From contig NZ_LBMU02000025.1 of the NCBI RefSeq assembly GCF_001005085.2, forward strand, positions 124,001 to 188,000: a DNA stretch of 64,000 bases, read 5' to 3'. Position numbers and translations under genes: made by a program. Under the pieces are notes generated by a model that searched no databases, was not told the origin of the DNA, and saw only the letters and a program-made list of their open reading frames with translations. Positions 26,590-37,100 of the stretch are shown here, piece by piece. This DNA comes from Streptomyces humi (GTDB taxonomy: Bacteria > Actinomycetota > Actinomycetes > Streptomycetales > Streptomycetaceae). Every line of letters starts with the position of its first letter. The first letter of the stretch is position 1.

Positions 26590-27327
26590 TCAGGACCAGG
26601 TCGCGACGAGGTAGCCGACGCCGTACGGCGCGTCGTCGTAGAGCAGCGCGCCGGCGAGACCGGCGCCTTCGGCCGCACCGGCGAGGACCTGCCAGGGCGC
26701 GCGGCCGGAGGCCTTGAGGCGGTACGCCAGGTCGGCGTCGAGGTCCTTGATCGCCGCGAGGTCCGCGGTGCCGAGGGCCCGGGCCGCCTCGGCGTCGAAG
26801 GGGGCGGCCCGCTCGTCGAGGTAGCCGGGCGCCTTGAGGGTGCGGCAGGCGCTGGCGTCGCCCATGACCAGCATCGCCATCCGGGCGGCCCGGCCGGCCA
26901 GCTCCCGGCCGGTCGCCACGCAGCGTTCGGCCTCCAGGGGCTCGCCCACGCCCAGCGCCTCGACCGGGGCACCGGCCCATCCGGCGCGCTCCAGCAGCCA
27001 GGCCCCGACGGCGAGCGACCCGGGCAGCTCCCGCTCCCCGGCCGCGCCGTCGCCGGTCCCTCCGCCCTCGGGCGGGCCGGCTCCCAGGTGTACGTCGATC
27101 CCGACGCCGTAGCCGCGGAAGGTGCCCCGGCTGCCCTGGGGGAACACACCGCGGCCGGACCGCTCGGCGGGGCCGACGACCAGCAGCAGGTCGGGGCGGG
27201 CCGCGGCGAGCACGCCGAGCGCGTCGGCGCAGGCGGCACGGGCCGTGTCCAGCTCGGGTGCGGCGCCCGCCGCGACCTCCGGGACGAGGAGCGGCGGACA
27301 GGGGCAGACGGCGGCTGCGACAAGCAT
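26590..27327 (-). CDS. Class III extradiol dioxygenase subunit B-like protein
   Basis: 245-aa protein with the LigB-like fold: MLVAAAVCPCPPLLVPEV start, LLLVVGPAERSG, the VMGDASACRT segment and a LLYDDAPYGVGYLVATW end. The family relates to class III extradiol dioxygenases, but the usual metal-binding His pair near the N-terminus is not evident (PCPP instead), so catalysis is unproven. It lies beside miaB in other Streptomyces (recalled). ATG at 27327 is the first codon of the conserved region. Function unknown. Confidence 0.75.
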   Translation of the reverse strand: MLVAAAVCPCPPLLVPEVAAGAAPELDTARAACADALGVLAAARPDLLLVVGPAERSGRGVFPQGSRGTFRGYGVGIDVHLGAGPPEGGGTGDGAAGERELPGSLAVGAWLLERAGWAGAPVEALGVGEPLEAERCVATGRELAGRAARMAMLVMGDASACRTLKAPGYLDERAAPFDAEAARALGTADLAAIKDLDADLAYRLKASGRAPWQVLAGAAEGAGLAGALLYDDAPYGVGYLVATWS

Positions 27328-27483
27328 GAACGGCAGCCTACTTCCGGGCACCACGGTTCAGCGCCGGCCGGTGCCCGGACCGTGTCGTTCAGGATTCGGC
27401 CGTGCCCGGAGCCCGGTCGTCATGGCCCGGTTCCGGGCCGACCTGTCTCGGCGGCGTGCGCTTTCCTGACAGCGCGGCGGCGC

Positions 27484-29010
27484 TCAGTGCGCCGCGCAGC
27501 CGCCCGTGGCCACCGGCAGCGGCTCCGGTACGCCGATCTTCGGGAGGCCCAGCATGACACCCGCCTGCGGGGCCGTCTCCGCCGCGTTCCGCTTCTCCCA
27601 GGCGTCGCCCGCGCGGGTGCGGCGCACGGCGAGTGTCGGGCCCTCGGCAAGCAGGTGGTGCGGGGCGGCGTAGGTGATCTCGACCGTGACGACGTCGCCG
27701 GGGCGGACCTCCTGGTCCGGCTTGGTGAAGTGGACCAGGCGGTTGTCGGGGGCACGGCCGGACAGCCGGTGCGTGGCACCGTCCTTGCGGCCCTCGCCCT
27801 CGGCGACCATCAGCTCCAGGGTGCGGCCGACCTGCTTCTTGTTCTCGTCCCAGGAGATCTCCTCCTGGAGGGCGACGAGACGCTCGTAGCGCGCCTGGAC
27901 GACCTCCTTGGGGATCTGGCCCTCCATGGTGGCGGCCGGGGTCCCCGGGCGCTTCGAGTACTGGAAGGTGAAGGCCTGGGTGAAGCGGGCCTCGCGGACC
28001 GTGTGCAGGGTCTGCTCGAAGTCCTCCTCGGTCTCGCCGGGGAAGCCCACGATGATGTCGGTGGTGATCGCGGCGTGCGGGATCGCGGCCCGCACCTTCT
28101 CGATGATCCCGAGGTAGCGCTCCTGCCGGTAGGAGCGGCGCATGGCCTTGAGCACGGTGTCCGAGCCGGACTGGAGCGGCATGTGGAGCTGGGGCATGAC
28201 GTTCGGCGTCTCGGCCATGGCGGCGATGACGTCGTCGGTGAAGTCACGCGGGTGCGGGGACGTGAACCGCACCCGCTCCAGGCCCTCGATGGTGCCGCAC
28301 GCCCGCAGCAGCTTGCTGAACGCCTCGCGGTCGCCGATGTCGGAGCCGTACGCGTTGACGTTCTGCCCGAGCAGCGTGATCTCGCTGACGCCCTCCGCCA
28401 CCAGGGCCTCGATCTCGGCGAGGATGTCGCCGGTGCGGCGGTCCTTCTCCTTGCCGCGCAGGGCCGGGACGATGCAGAAGGTGCAGGTGTTGTTGCAGCC
28501 GACGGAGATCGAGACCCAGGCGGCGTAGGCGCTCTCGCGCCGGGTCGGCAGGGTGGAGGGGAAGGCCTCCAGCGACTCGGCGATCTCGACCTGCGCCTCC
28601 TCCTGGATCCGGGCGCGCTCCAGCAGCACGGGCAGCTGGCCGATGTTGTGCGTGCCGAAGACCACGTCGACCCAGGGGGCCTTCTTCACGATGGTGTCGC
28701 GGTCCTTCTGCGCGAGGCAGCCGCCCACCGCGATCTGCATCCCGGGCCGGTCCGCCTTCCTGGGCGCGAGCCGGCCGAGGTTGCCGTACAGCCGGTTGTC
28801 GGCGTTCTCGCGGACGGCGCAGGTGTTGAAGACGACCACGTCGGCGTCGCCGTCGGCGTCCTCGGGGGCCCGTACGTACCCGGCCTCCTCCAGCAGGCCG
28901 GACAATCGCTCGGAGTCGTGGACGTTCATCTGGCACCCGTAAGTGCGCACTTCGTAGGTCTTGGGTGCCTGAACGTCCACTACCGGGCTCCGGTCGCTGC
29001 TGCTGGTCAT
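27484..29010 (-). CDS. miaB: tRNA-2-methylthio-N6-dimethylallyladenosine synthase
   Basis: 508-aa radical SAM methylthiotransferase converting i6A37 to ms2i6A37. The N-terminal domain has [20 protein letters not shown] and VGGCLAQ, whose cysteines bind the auxiliary cluster. The radical SAM motif CNNTCTFC follows, then [18 protein letters not shown] and a C-terminal TRAM domain ([11 protein letters not shown]). The TRAM region continues about 50 residues beyond the usual end. ATG at 29010. It marks the conserved-core side of the injection-system cluster. Confidence 0.96.
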   Translation of the reverse strand: MTSSSDRSPVVDVQAPKTYEVRTYGCQMNVHDSERLSGLLEEAGYVRAPEDADGDADVVVFNTCAVRENADNRLYGNLGRLAPRKADRPGMQIAVGGCLAQKDRDTIVKKAPWVDVVFGTHNIGQLPVLLERARIQEEAQVEIAESLEAFPSTLPTRRESAYAAWVSISVGCNNTCTFCIVPALRGKEKDRRTGDILAEIEALVAEGVSEITLLGQNVNAYGSDIGDREAFSKLLRACGTIEGLERVRFTSPHPRDFTDDVIAAMAETPNVMPQLHMPLQSGSDTVLKAMRRSYRQERYLGIIEKVRAAIPHAAITTDIIVGFPGETEEDFEQTLHTVREARFTQAFTFQYSKRPGTPAATMEGQIPKEVVQARYERLVALQEEISWDENKKQVGRTLELMVAEGEGRKDGATHRLSGRAPDNRLVHFTKPDQEVRPGDVVTVEITYAAPHHLLAEGPTLAVRRTRAGDAWEKRNAAETAPQAGVMLGLPKIGVPEPLPVATGGCAAH

Positions 29011-29022
29011 GCGTCCAGGGTA

Positions 29023-29056
29023 GGCGGTCCCGGACGGGCGCCCGTCCGGGACCGCC
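29023..29056 (-). terminator. Palindromic terminator of the injection-system operon
   Basis: Perfect 17-bp arm palindrome (29023-29039 / 29040-29056) starting 20 bp after the stop of the last cluster gene and 12 bp before the miaB start. It separates the cluster transcript from miaB. Confidence 0.85.
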
Positions 29057-29075
29057 CGGGACCGCCCGGGGCGGG

Positions 29076-31580
29076 TCAGGCGGTGGCGTCGATCGGCTTG
29101 AGCAGGGTGCCGGCGGCGCTGACCGTGACGACCGGGCGCTGGTTGGGCTTGTAGAGGATCACCCGCTGGTAGGTGCCGTCGGTGAACACCGGCGCGGGCT
29201 CGTGGTCGACGACCTCCTCGAACATGCCGTCCTTGAGGGCGAAGACGACCTCGTCGTCGTGGCCGGGGCCGAGGCGTTCGTGCCGCACGTCCTGCGGTGT
29301 GACGGTGACCCTGGTGGCCCGCAGCCCGCTGGGGTGGTGGGGTATGCGCTCGGTCCTCACCCGCGTGGTGCGGGCGTCGACCTTCACCTCGGCCACCGTC
29401 GAGACGCTGAGCTGGCGGCTGAACCCGTTGCCGTCCGGGTCCTGGCCGTCGACGAAGACCTTCCAGTTGTAGGTGCCCGCCTTGAACACCCGGCGGAAGG
29501 TGTTGGTGTAGTTGCCGTCGCCGTCCGGGTCGTGGAGCTTGTCGGTGCCGTCCGCGAACAGGCCCGGTGCCCGGTGCCGGGGCCACGTCGGCCAGCCGTT
29601 GTGGCGCATCAGGTCGATGATCCGCTGCTCCGCCGCCGGCGGGACGTCCTTGCCGCCGGGGGCGGCCGTCGAGGGGGTGAGCGACGGTGCCGCCGCCGAC
29701 ATCGCCTCGCCCAGGCCCGCGGCCGGGGCGTCGAGTTCGGCCCGGACGACCGCCCCGAGGACCGGCGCCGAGTCGCGCCGGATCCGGACGGTCAGGACCA
29801 TGTCGTCGCCGGTCAGGTAGGCCTGCTGGTCCAGCGTGAGGTCGGCCTTCAGGTGCAGGTCCTCGTAGAGCAGCACCTGGTCCGGGGTGAGCGGCTCCGG
29901 TTCCTTGGTGGTGTCGTTCAGCAGGCTGACCCGCCAGACGACCTCCCCCTCGGGGAGCTTGTTCGGTGCTCCGGCGGTGAGGGCCTGGTCGGTGTCCGAG
30001 ATGTTGGGGACCGGCACGGGGGTGGGCGGGACGAAGTGCGTGCCGTCCCAGAGCTCGAGCGTGACGGTACCGGCGGCCGGCGGGGTGATCACCGAGAGGA
30101 CGATCCGGTCGGCGTCCGTGGTGGTGACGTACACCCGGTCGGGCTCGCTCGGGATGGTGCCGGGCGCGGTGGCGGACGGGACGGGCCGGTTGACCTCCTG
30201 GGAGAAGTGCAGCATGTCGGTGAACGCGCCGGGCAGCTCGGCCGGGTCGACGACGTGCCGGAAACCGGTGTCGGTGAGCTTCCTGAGGACGTCGGCGTCG
30301 ATGGTGGAGCCGAGGCCGATGACGTACATGCGGGCGGCGGCCAGGATCAGCTTGCGGTCGCCGGTGACGCTGGTGAGCGCCTCCACGGTGTCCGGCGGCG
30401 CGCCGGCCGGCAGCGTGTCGCCGATGTAGTAGTGGCCGCAGTTCTGGATGCCGTCGGTCATCACGACCATCGTGAAGCGCCGGTCCGCGATCGGGCCGGC
30501 GGCGGCGAGCAGGTCCAGGGCGGCGACCATGCCGTCGCCGATGTTGGTGTTGTCGGCCGGCTGCCCGAGGTCGAGCGTGTTGACGGCGGTGCGGGCCTGC
30601 TCCAGCGGGGTCAGCGGCAGCACGGTCCGGACCTCGTCGGAGAACGGCAGCGCGTGCCAGCCGCCCGGGTCGGTGAAGGTGACGATGCCGATCCGGTCCT
30701 GGTCGTTGACCCCGGCGCGGGCGTCGGCGATGAGGTGGACGAGGGACCGGGTGGCGATGACGGCGTCGGTCCACTTGTCCTCGAGGCCCATGCTGCCCGA
30801 GCGGTCCAGCACGAGCACGATGTCCTGCGGCCGGTGGCTGATCGTGAGGTGTCTGGTCTCGCTGACGTTGGTGAGGAAGCCGTCGGTGCCGAACATGGTG
30901 GTGAGCGTCAGCGGGGCGTCGATCGTCGCGTACACGCCGGGCAGTTCGACGTCGAGCGTGGGGCCGTCGGTGGTCTCGTCCATGGGGAGGATCGCGATCC
31001 CGGCGTCCTGGTGCCAGAGGTAACTCGGGGTGAACATGCCGTCGGGCGGTGTGCCGAGCACGGTCGGCTCGGTGGGCAGGCCCGTCGCGTCGTCCGCCCC
31101 GAGGGTGATGTGGTCCTGTTCCAGCGCCGTCCCGGGGTCCTGCACCACCGCGCGCGGGTCGCAGATCACGTAGTCGGTCACCGCGGTGGCGTCGGAGAAG
31201 CGGATGTCCCACTGGTCCGGGGCCGGCAGGCTGCCGCGCAGCGTCCACGGGGAGTTGATGGCGCCGAGGGTCTGGTTGGTGATCCGGCAGTTGACCAGGA
31301 CGCTGCCGTTGTCCGGCGGAGCGGCCGAGACACCCACCGTGAAGTCGCCGACGACGACGTCCTGGCCCGCCGGGACGGTGAGCAGGTTGATCGGCGCGTT
31401 GCCGGTGAGGGTGAGTTCGAGGACCGGGTCGGTGGCGCCCACTCCGTAGGTGATGTTGACGGACTTGGTGACCTGCGCGCCGATGGTCTGGTGGTAGGCC
31501 AGCACGAACGCCTTCGCGTCGCTGACCGTGTAGGAGTTGACGGACGGGGCGGTGGAGCGGGTGATGCGTGGCTGTGGCAT
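29076..31580 (-). CDS. Von Willebrand factor A protein of the injection-system cluster
   Basis: 834-aa protein, last in the 19-gene cluster. An N-terminal beta-rich region (about 1-250) precedes a vWA domain (about 252-450) with a complete MIDAS: DRSGS at 259-263, Thr in NTNIGDG near 345 and Asp in MTDG at 376. After it come beta-sandwich-like segments, including a [12 protein letters not shown] loop and [12 protein letters not shown]. No signal peptide or membrane segment, as expected for a particle component assembled in the cytoplasm. vWA domains bind protein ligands through a metal, so a fibre-tip or target-binding role is my inference. ATG at 31580 follows GAGAAGGG. The cluster terminator follows. 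Confidence 0.8.
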   Translation of the reverse strand: MPQPRITRSTAPSVNSYTVSDAKAFVLAYHQTIGAQVTKSVNITYGVGATDPVLELTLTGNAPINLLTVPAGQDVVVGDFTVGVSAAPPDNGSVLVNCRITNQTLGAINSPWTLRGSLPAPDQWDIRFSDATAVTDYVICDPRAVVQDPGTALEQDHITLGADDATGLPTEPTVLGTPPDGMFTPSYLWHQDAGIAILPMDETTDGPTLDVELPGVYATIDAPLTLTTMFGTDGFLTNVSETRHLTISHRPQDIVLVLDRSGSMGLEDKWTDAVIATRSLVHLIADARAGVNDQDRIGIVTFTDPGGWHALPFSDEVRTVLPLTPLEQARTAVNTLDLGQPADNTNIGDGMVAALDLLAAAGPIADRRFTMVVMTDGIQNCGHYYIGDTLPAGAPPDTVEALTSVTGDRKLILAAARMYVIGLGSTIDADVLRKLTDTGFRHVVDPAELPGAFTDMLHFSQEVNRPVPSATAPGTIPSEPDRVYVTTTDADRIVLSVITPPAAGTVTLELWDGTHFVPPTPVPVPNISDTDQALTAGAPNKLPEGEVVWRVSLLNDTTKEPEPLTPDQVLLYEDLHLKADLTLDQQAYLTGDDMVLTVRIRRDSAPVLGAVVRAELDAPAAGLGEAMSAAAPSLTPSTAAPGGKDVPPAAEQRIIDLMRHNGWPTWPRHRAPGLFADGTDKLHDPDGDGNYTNTFRRVFKAGTYNWKVFVDGQDPDGNGFSRQLSVSTVAEVKVDARTTRVRTERIPHHPSGLRATRVTVTPQDVRHERLGPGHDDEVVFALKDGMFEEVVDHEPAPVFTDGTYQRVILYKPNQRPVVTVSAAGTLLKPIDATA

Positions 31581-31595
31581 GGAACGCCCTTCTCG

Positions 31596-31710
31596 GATGC
31601 CGGCCGGGTGCCGGTTCGGATGCTGGCTGAGTGCCGGTTCGGTGCCGGTTCGGATGCCGGCCGGGTGCCGGTTCGGGTGCCGGCTGAGTGCCGGTTCGGA
31701 TGCCGGCTCA
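31596..31710. repeat. 23-bp minisatellite between two fibre-region genes
   Basis: Four 23-bp units of the GATGCCGGCCGGGTGCCGGTTCG type, one 11-bp half unit and a terminal partial copy. It fills the 127-bp gap between the vWA gene and the DUF6519-like gene and reaches the stop codon of the latter. Confidence 0.85.
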
Positions 31711-33606
31711 GATGGCTGTGATGACCCGTCGTGCGAACAGGTCGGTGTTGGTGGAGCCGTTGCGGTCGTTGGCCCAGACGGCCCAGATGCCCTGGCCGGG
31801 GACCGGGACCGCGGCCGGGAACCCGTCGTTGCCGGGGCTCGGGGCCAGTCGCTGGGGTGCGGACCAGTCGCCGCTGGCCGCGTTGCGGCGGCGTACGACG
31901 ACGTGGTTGGTGTTGTCGGAGAACCTCCGGGTGGACATCAGCCAGACGGTGCCGTCGGTGTCCTGGACCGCGGAGGGCTGGCTGTCGTTGGCGTCGGTGC
32001 CGGAGACCGCGACCGGGCCGGTCCAGGTGTTCCCGTTGAGGGTGAGCACGCTCAGTCCGCTGCCGGTGTTGTAGAAGACCAGCGCGGAGGTGGCGCCGAG
32101 CGCGAGGACGTGGATCTCGCTAGCCGCCCCGGTGGCCTGGGTCGTGCTGTCGAGGGTGGTGTTGACCGGGTTCAGCCGGGTCGCGGTCAGCTTGGTGCCG
32201 TCGTGGTAGGCGATGAACACCAGGCCGCCGGCGGACGCGGCGTGCATGGCGCGGCTGCCGGAGTTGGTGGCCAGCGGGACGGCCACGGTGTCCGGGAAGG
32301 AGTTGTCGGTGTGCCGGTAGCGGCGGTACACCCACTTGTCGGTGCTGGTGCCCTGCTGGTCGAAGACGAAGACCACGTAGTCGCCGGCCAGGACCGCCTG
32401 GACCTTCTGGTCCGAGGTGGCCGCGGTGTCCGAGACGGTCACCTCGCCGGCGCCCGCCAGGGACGTGAGCGGCCCCCGCTTCAGCTTCAGGTCGGCGTTC
32501 GGGTCCTCGCTGGCCGCCGTCTGGTAGGCGACCAGGAAGTCCCCGTTGGGCAGCATCAGGGCGGACGGCGCCGCGTGCACACCGCCGCTGGTCAGCGGTG
32601 TCGCCGGGACGCTGGTCAGGGCGGGGTTGGTCAGGTCGATCCGGGCCAGGGCGACCTGGCTGGTGCCGGACTGGCTGGACTGCCACACGATCACCAGTCC
32701 GTTCGCGTTGTCCAGGAGGACCGCCTTGCCGAGCACGTCGGCGCCGGGGCCGTTGGCGACCGCCACCTCCTGCGTGGTGGGCAGCTGTCCGGCCAGCAGC
32801 GCGTTGATCGCGCTGCGCAGGCTGACGAGCGGACGGTTGGTGCCGCCCCGGTAGTCGAGCGGGTCGACGCCCACCGTGTCGAGGACCAGGTGCGCCGGTG
32901 GCAGCAGCAGCCGCCGCTGGCGTCTGTCCGTGATGCCCGAGGAAGCGATGAGTGCCGTGGCGGCCGGGCGGTTGAGGGTGGCGAGCGCGGTGTAGGAGTG
33001 CCCGGCCAGGAAGTCCGAGGAGCCCGGCGCGGGTACGGCGGTGCCCACCCGGACCGCCCATTCGCGTTTGATCCGGGCGCACGACTCGACGCCGAGGCCG
33101 GGCAGGATCAGGGTCGGGTCGTCGTCGGGGGTGACCAGGTGCTCCCAGACGTCCAGGTAGGCGACGAGCGTGGTGGCCGTGCCGGGTGTGGTGAGGGCGG
33201 GTACGACGGGGACGCCGAGCTTCGCCGCGAGGGCCGCGGCGCCGGGCTGGGAGGCGTGCAGCGGCTGGGCCGAGAACGCCAGATCCGTCGTGATCATGAC
33301 ATCCAGACCGTCGACGATGATCCGGCCGGTGTGGGCGAGCGCGGTGTCCAGGTCGGTGCTGCCGCTGCCCGCCGGGGCTCCGGCGCCGATGGTGAAGTCG
33401 TTGCTCAGGCCCCCGGTGATCTGGAAGCCGTTGGTGCCCTCGGGGATGCCGTCGCCGACGTACCACTTGAGGAAGGCCCGGAGTTCGAACTTGCGGACGT
33501 CGTCCAGTTCGTTGAGGTCCGCGTCGACGAGCGGCACGCCCTGTTGCAGCCGTACGTTCACGTACCGCAGCAGCGGACGGAACGTGCTGGAGGTCATCGA
33601 GGCCAT
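31708..33606 (-). CDS. Tail-fibre-like protein: DUF6519-like N-terminus plus BNR-type propeller
   Basis: 632-aa protein. The N-terminal about 200 residues begin RYVNVRLQQGVPLVDADLNE, the pattern of phage-tail-associated proteins labelled DUF6519, ending in LLPPAHLVLDTVG. From about 290 onward, repeated beta-strand units look like a sialidase/BNR-type propeller: HAAPSALMLPNGDFLVAYQ, SRAMHAASAGGLVFIAYHDG, SQPSAVQDTDGTVWLMSTR and the final PGQGIWAVWANDRNG. No catalytic sialidase residues are recognisable, so it probably binds rather than cuts. ATG at 33606 follows AGGAGAACCC. I infer a receptor-binding fibre. Confidence 0.75.
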   Translation of the reverse strand: MASMTSSTFRPLLRYVNVRLQQGVPLVDADLNELDDVRKFELRAFLKWYVGDGIPEGTNGFQITGGLSNDFTIGAGAPAGSGSTDLDTALAHTGRIIVDGLDVMITTDLAFSAQPLHASQPGAAALAAKLGVPVVPALTTPGTATTLVAYLDVWEHLVTPDDDPTLILPGLGVESCARIKREWAVRVGTAVPAPGSSDFLAGHSYTALATLNRPAATALIASSGITDRRQRRLLLPPAHLVLDTVGVDPLDYRGGTNRPLVSLRSAINALLAGQLPTTQEVAVANGPGADVLGKAVLLDNANGLVIVWQSSQSGTSQVALARIDLTNPALTSVPATPLTSGGVHAAPSALMLPNGDFLVAYQTAASEDPNADLKLKRGPLTSLAGAGEVTVSDTAATSDQKVQAVLAGDYVVFVFDQQGTSTDKWVYRRYRHTDNSFPDTVAVPLATNSGSRAMHAASAGGLVFIAYHDGTKLTATRLNPVNTTLDSTTQATGAASEIHVLALGATSALVFYNTGSGLSVLTLNGNTWTGPVAVSGTDANDSQPSAVQDTDGTVWLMSTRRFSDNTNHVVVRRRNAASGDWSAPQRLAPSPGNDGFPAAVPVPGQGIWAVWANDRNGSTNTDLFARRVITAI

Positions 33607-33618
33607 GGGTTCTCCTGC

Positions 33619-34158
33619 TCAGAACGTCAGCCAGACGGTCCGCTGCAACGTGCTCGCGGGGTCCTTGGCGATGACGGGATGGGTGACGTAGTTGACCAGC
33701 ACGGTGGTCCCGTCCAGGCTCGCGACCAGCCCGAACTCGCGGAGATTGCCGCTGATGTGGTTGGTGTCCGGCCAGTTCGGGACGGCGGGTCCGAGGGTCG
33801 CCTGAATCTGTAGCCGGTTGGTGGGCGCGGCGGACACGGCGGCCGAGTCCAGGAAGTCCATCCGCAGGTTCGCCGCCGCCACCGTGTACGGGTGCGGATC
33901 GACCAGCGCCGTCTGCACGGCGGTGGCAGGCGGCGGACCGGCGCCGTCCCACTGGCTCAGCCCGGCGCCGACCTGGAGGCCCAGCAGGCCGGTGGACGCG
34001 GGGGCGCCGCGCAGCATGCTGGCCAGCAGCCGCCGGCAGTCCCCGACGATGGCGTTGGACCGCCAGCCGTGGTCCCACACCATCCGGCCCGCCGCGTCGA
34101 ACAGCACGTCGCGGTACTGACCTTGCAGTCGTCCAGCGGGGTGTTCGCTCGTGGACAT
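33619..34158 (-). CDS. Small tail-fibre/collar-like structural protein
   Basis: 179-aa protein. The start RDVLFDAAGRMVWDHGWRSN resembles phage structural proteins that open with a short beta hairpin. The end (EFGLVASLDGTTVLVNYVTHPVIAKDP, then LQRTVWLTF) matches the typical ending of phage tail-fibre or collar domains of the pattern xxVxHPxIxKTxxxxLxRTIxLxF (recalled). ATG at 34158 follows GGAGGAGCG. It lies between the giant wedge protein and the larger fibre-like protein with 11- to 12-bp gaps, so tightly co-transcribed. Exact role unknown. Confidence 0.65.
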   Translation of the reverse strand: MSTSEHPAGRLQGQYRDVLFDAAGRMVWDHGWRSNAIVGDCRRLLASMLRGAPASTGLLGLQVGAGLSQWDGAGPPPATAVQTALVDPHPYTVAAANLRMDFLDSAAVSAAPTNRLQIQATLGPAVPNWPDTNHISGNLREFGLVASLDGTTVLVNYVTHPVIAKDPASTLQRTVWLTF

Positions 34159-34169
34159 GTGCGCTCCTC

Positions 34170-37100
34170 CTACCGGAACGGTGGCCACCAGCTGCGTCGC
34201 CGCAGGGTGGTGGGCTTGGTGGGGTCGACGGTGATGCTCGTACCGTCGGTGGACAGGAACACCTGCCAGCCGGGCAGCCCGACCGCGGTCTCCTCGGCGA
34301 TCCGCAGGACCTCGGCGAGCGGGTAGTCGTCGCTGAACGCGTCGGCGAGTTCATGGGCCGCCGGGAAGAGCAGCTCCTCCAGCGGGCCGGAGCCGAGCAC
34401 CACCACGGCACGCAGGTTGACCGGCAGGAACCGCTCCAGGAGCTGGCGCAGCCGGTCGGCGTCGCGCTGCACGAGCGGCCGGCCGGTGGGCCCGCGTTCC
34501 ACGTAGAGACCGATGGTGGACGGGGTGTAGAGCTCGTCGGCGGCGAGCGGGGCGCCGTCCGGCCGCTGGGGTGTGTAGTCGAGCAGGTCGCCGAACTGCC
34601 GGGTGGACCGGTTGCGGTCCAGGTCGGCGAGGGTCGCGGTGACGGTGCCCGCGAACCGGCGGACGGACGCCTCCTCCGGGGCGCGCCGGCCGGCCCCGTC
34701 CTGTGCGGGACCCGGCACGCCGCCGCCGAGCCGGCCGAGACCGACGTTGCGGTCGCTGCGGAACAGCAGCCCCGTCGGGCCGTCCGGGAAGGTGACCGGG
34801 GCGGGATCGGTGTCCGAGGAGGGGCCGGCGGTCACCGTGACGGGCGCCGCCGGGCTGCCGCCGGCGTCGAGGTCGGCGGACCACAGGCGTGGGCCGCCGC
34901 CCCGGTTCGAGCGGAAGTAGACCCGCGCGGCACCGGCCCCCAGCGGGACCAGTGCCGGTTCCCGGTCGGTCGCGGTGGTGCCGGTGACGGCGACGGGCGC
35001 CGACCAGGCGGTGGCCGGGAAGTCGAGGTGCCGTACGACGATCCCCCAGCGGTCGTCCGGGTCCGCGTGGGCCTGCCGGACGGCCGAGGACAGCCAGAGC
35101 CGGTCGCCGTCGGCGGTCAGGTGCGGGTCGCGCTCGCCGGGGCCGCCCTCCGGGAACCGGAGCGGCGCGGACCAGGAGCCCGTCAACGCCCTTACGGCGG
35201 ACGTGAGTCCGGGCACGGTGCGCCAGATCCCGGAGCCGTCGAGGAAGGCGAGGCCGGCGGTGGTGCCCGCCCAGACGGTGTTCCGGTCGACGAGGACCGC
35301 CCGGCAGTCGCCGCTCGGCAGGCCCTCGGCGGGGGTGTGCACGCGGATGTCACGCGGCGACCGGATCTCGACCGCTCCGGCCGTGGTCGCCGCCCACACC
35401 GGCCCGGCGTCGTCCGCCCGGGGCTGCGGGCCGGGCGCGGCGGGGGCCGGGGCGACCTGCCGGACGTCGGTGGCGGCGCCCAGGTCCAGGGTGCGCGCCG
35501 TACCGTCGGCGCCGACCCGGACGACGCCGTGGGCCAGCGCCGCCCACAGCGAACCGTCCTGGGCCGGGGCCGCGTGCCGTACCTCCGTGCCGGCCAGGAA
35601 CGAGGTCCAGGTGCCCGTGCGGTCCAGGCGGGACAGGCCCGCCCCGGTGGCGAACCACACCGCGCCGGCCAGGTCGGCGGCGATGTGCCGCACGTCGGCG
35701 CTCGCGAGGCCGCCGGCCGTCGCGGTGACCACCCGCCAGGTGCCGTCCGGCAGTAGCGCCGCGGCGCCCGCGCCGTGCCCGAACCACACCGCGCCGGACG
35801 GGTCGACGGCGACCGTCCGCACGTCGGCGGTGGCGAGGCTGCCGGCGGTGCTGCCCGGCGTGAAGACGGCCGTCGTCCCGTCCGGGCGGTGCACGGCGCC
35901 GCCGGCCGCGGTGGCGAACCAGCTCGCCCCGTCGGCGTCGACCGCGACCTCCCGGACGTCCGTCGTCGGCAGCCCGGTGACCGTGGCGAGCGCGCCGTCC
36001 CCGGACAGCACCCGCACCCCGGCGTCGGTGGCGATCCGGATCCGGTCGTCCCAGCGCAGCCGGTGCAGCCGCCAGCCGTCGTACCGGCTCGCCCAGCACA
36101 GCCGTACCGCGCCCGCCGGGTCGAGCACGGCCGTGCAGTCGGCGTGCCGGCCCGCCGGTACCGCCGGCAGGTCGGTGGCGGCGGCCCAGTCGATGTCGGA
36201 CCGCCAGTCGCCCCGCCCGGTCAGGGCGCGGTCGCCGAAACCCAGGGCGCGGGCCGCGGTGGACTCCGACAGGTCGGCGCGCAGAGCGGTCCCGGGGCCG
36301 GTCGCGGTGGTGGCGAGGGCCAGCGAGCCGTCCCCGGCGACGGTGGCGGTGACCCCGGTGAGCTGTGCGTCGAACGCGGCGGCGACCTCCTCCGCGCGGG
36401 CCGCGGACAGGTCGGCGTAGTCGGCGGCGCGGACGGTGAACCGCTCGGTGGCGCCGTGGCCGGTGAGGGTCAGCACGGTGCCGGCGGTCAGCGCGAACGG
36501 CGCCACCGCGTCCCCGCGCAGCCGGGCCGGGGTGGGCGCGGCCGGGGTCCCGAGCCGCCAGCGCAGTCGCGCGGCGCCGGTGTCCGGGTGCTCGACCCAG
36601 GCCAGCCCGAGCCGGCCGTCCGGCAGCGCGACCGGCGCCGGATCGGCCTGCGGCGCGACCGGCTGCGGCTCGACCACGCGGGTGTCGGCCCAGGCGCCCC
36701 GGAAGCAGGCCTTGAGGTGCAACCGGGGGACGACGTCCCCGGCGCCCACGGTGGCGGCGTGGGCCAGCCAGAGCCGGCCGGCCGCGTCGGTGACGGTGGC
36801 GAGCCGGCCGCGGGGCGCGCCGTCCAGCGAGACCAGGCCGGCGGGGGCGGTGCGCACCTCTATCCGGGAGGCCTCGCCGGTGAGCCGCGACATCAGCCGG
36901 ACCGCGCCCGCCGCCTGCTCCGCGCGTACCTCGCCGATGTCCCGGTTGACGATCGCCGCGACCTCTGCGGCGGTCGCGGCGCCCGGGTCGGCGAAGTCGG
37001 CCGGACCGAGGGTGATGGTGATCGGCAGGCCGCCGTCCGGCGCGATGGTGACCGTCATCCCGGCGCGCAGCGCGAATGGTTCGGTGGCGGCGCCGGTCAG

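Noticed and set aside
27484..31248. Single 1254-codon frame running from the vWA gene region into miaB
   Set aside because: Only the miaB part has meaningful sequence. The miaB ATG at 29010 and the palindromic terminator at 29023-29056 separate the genes.
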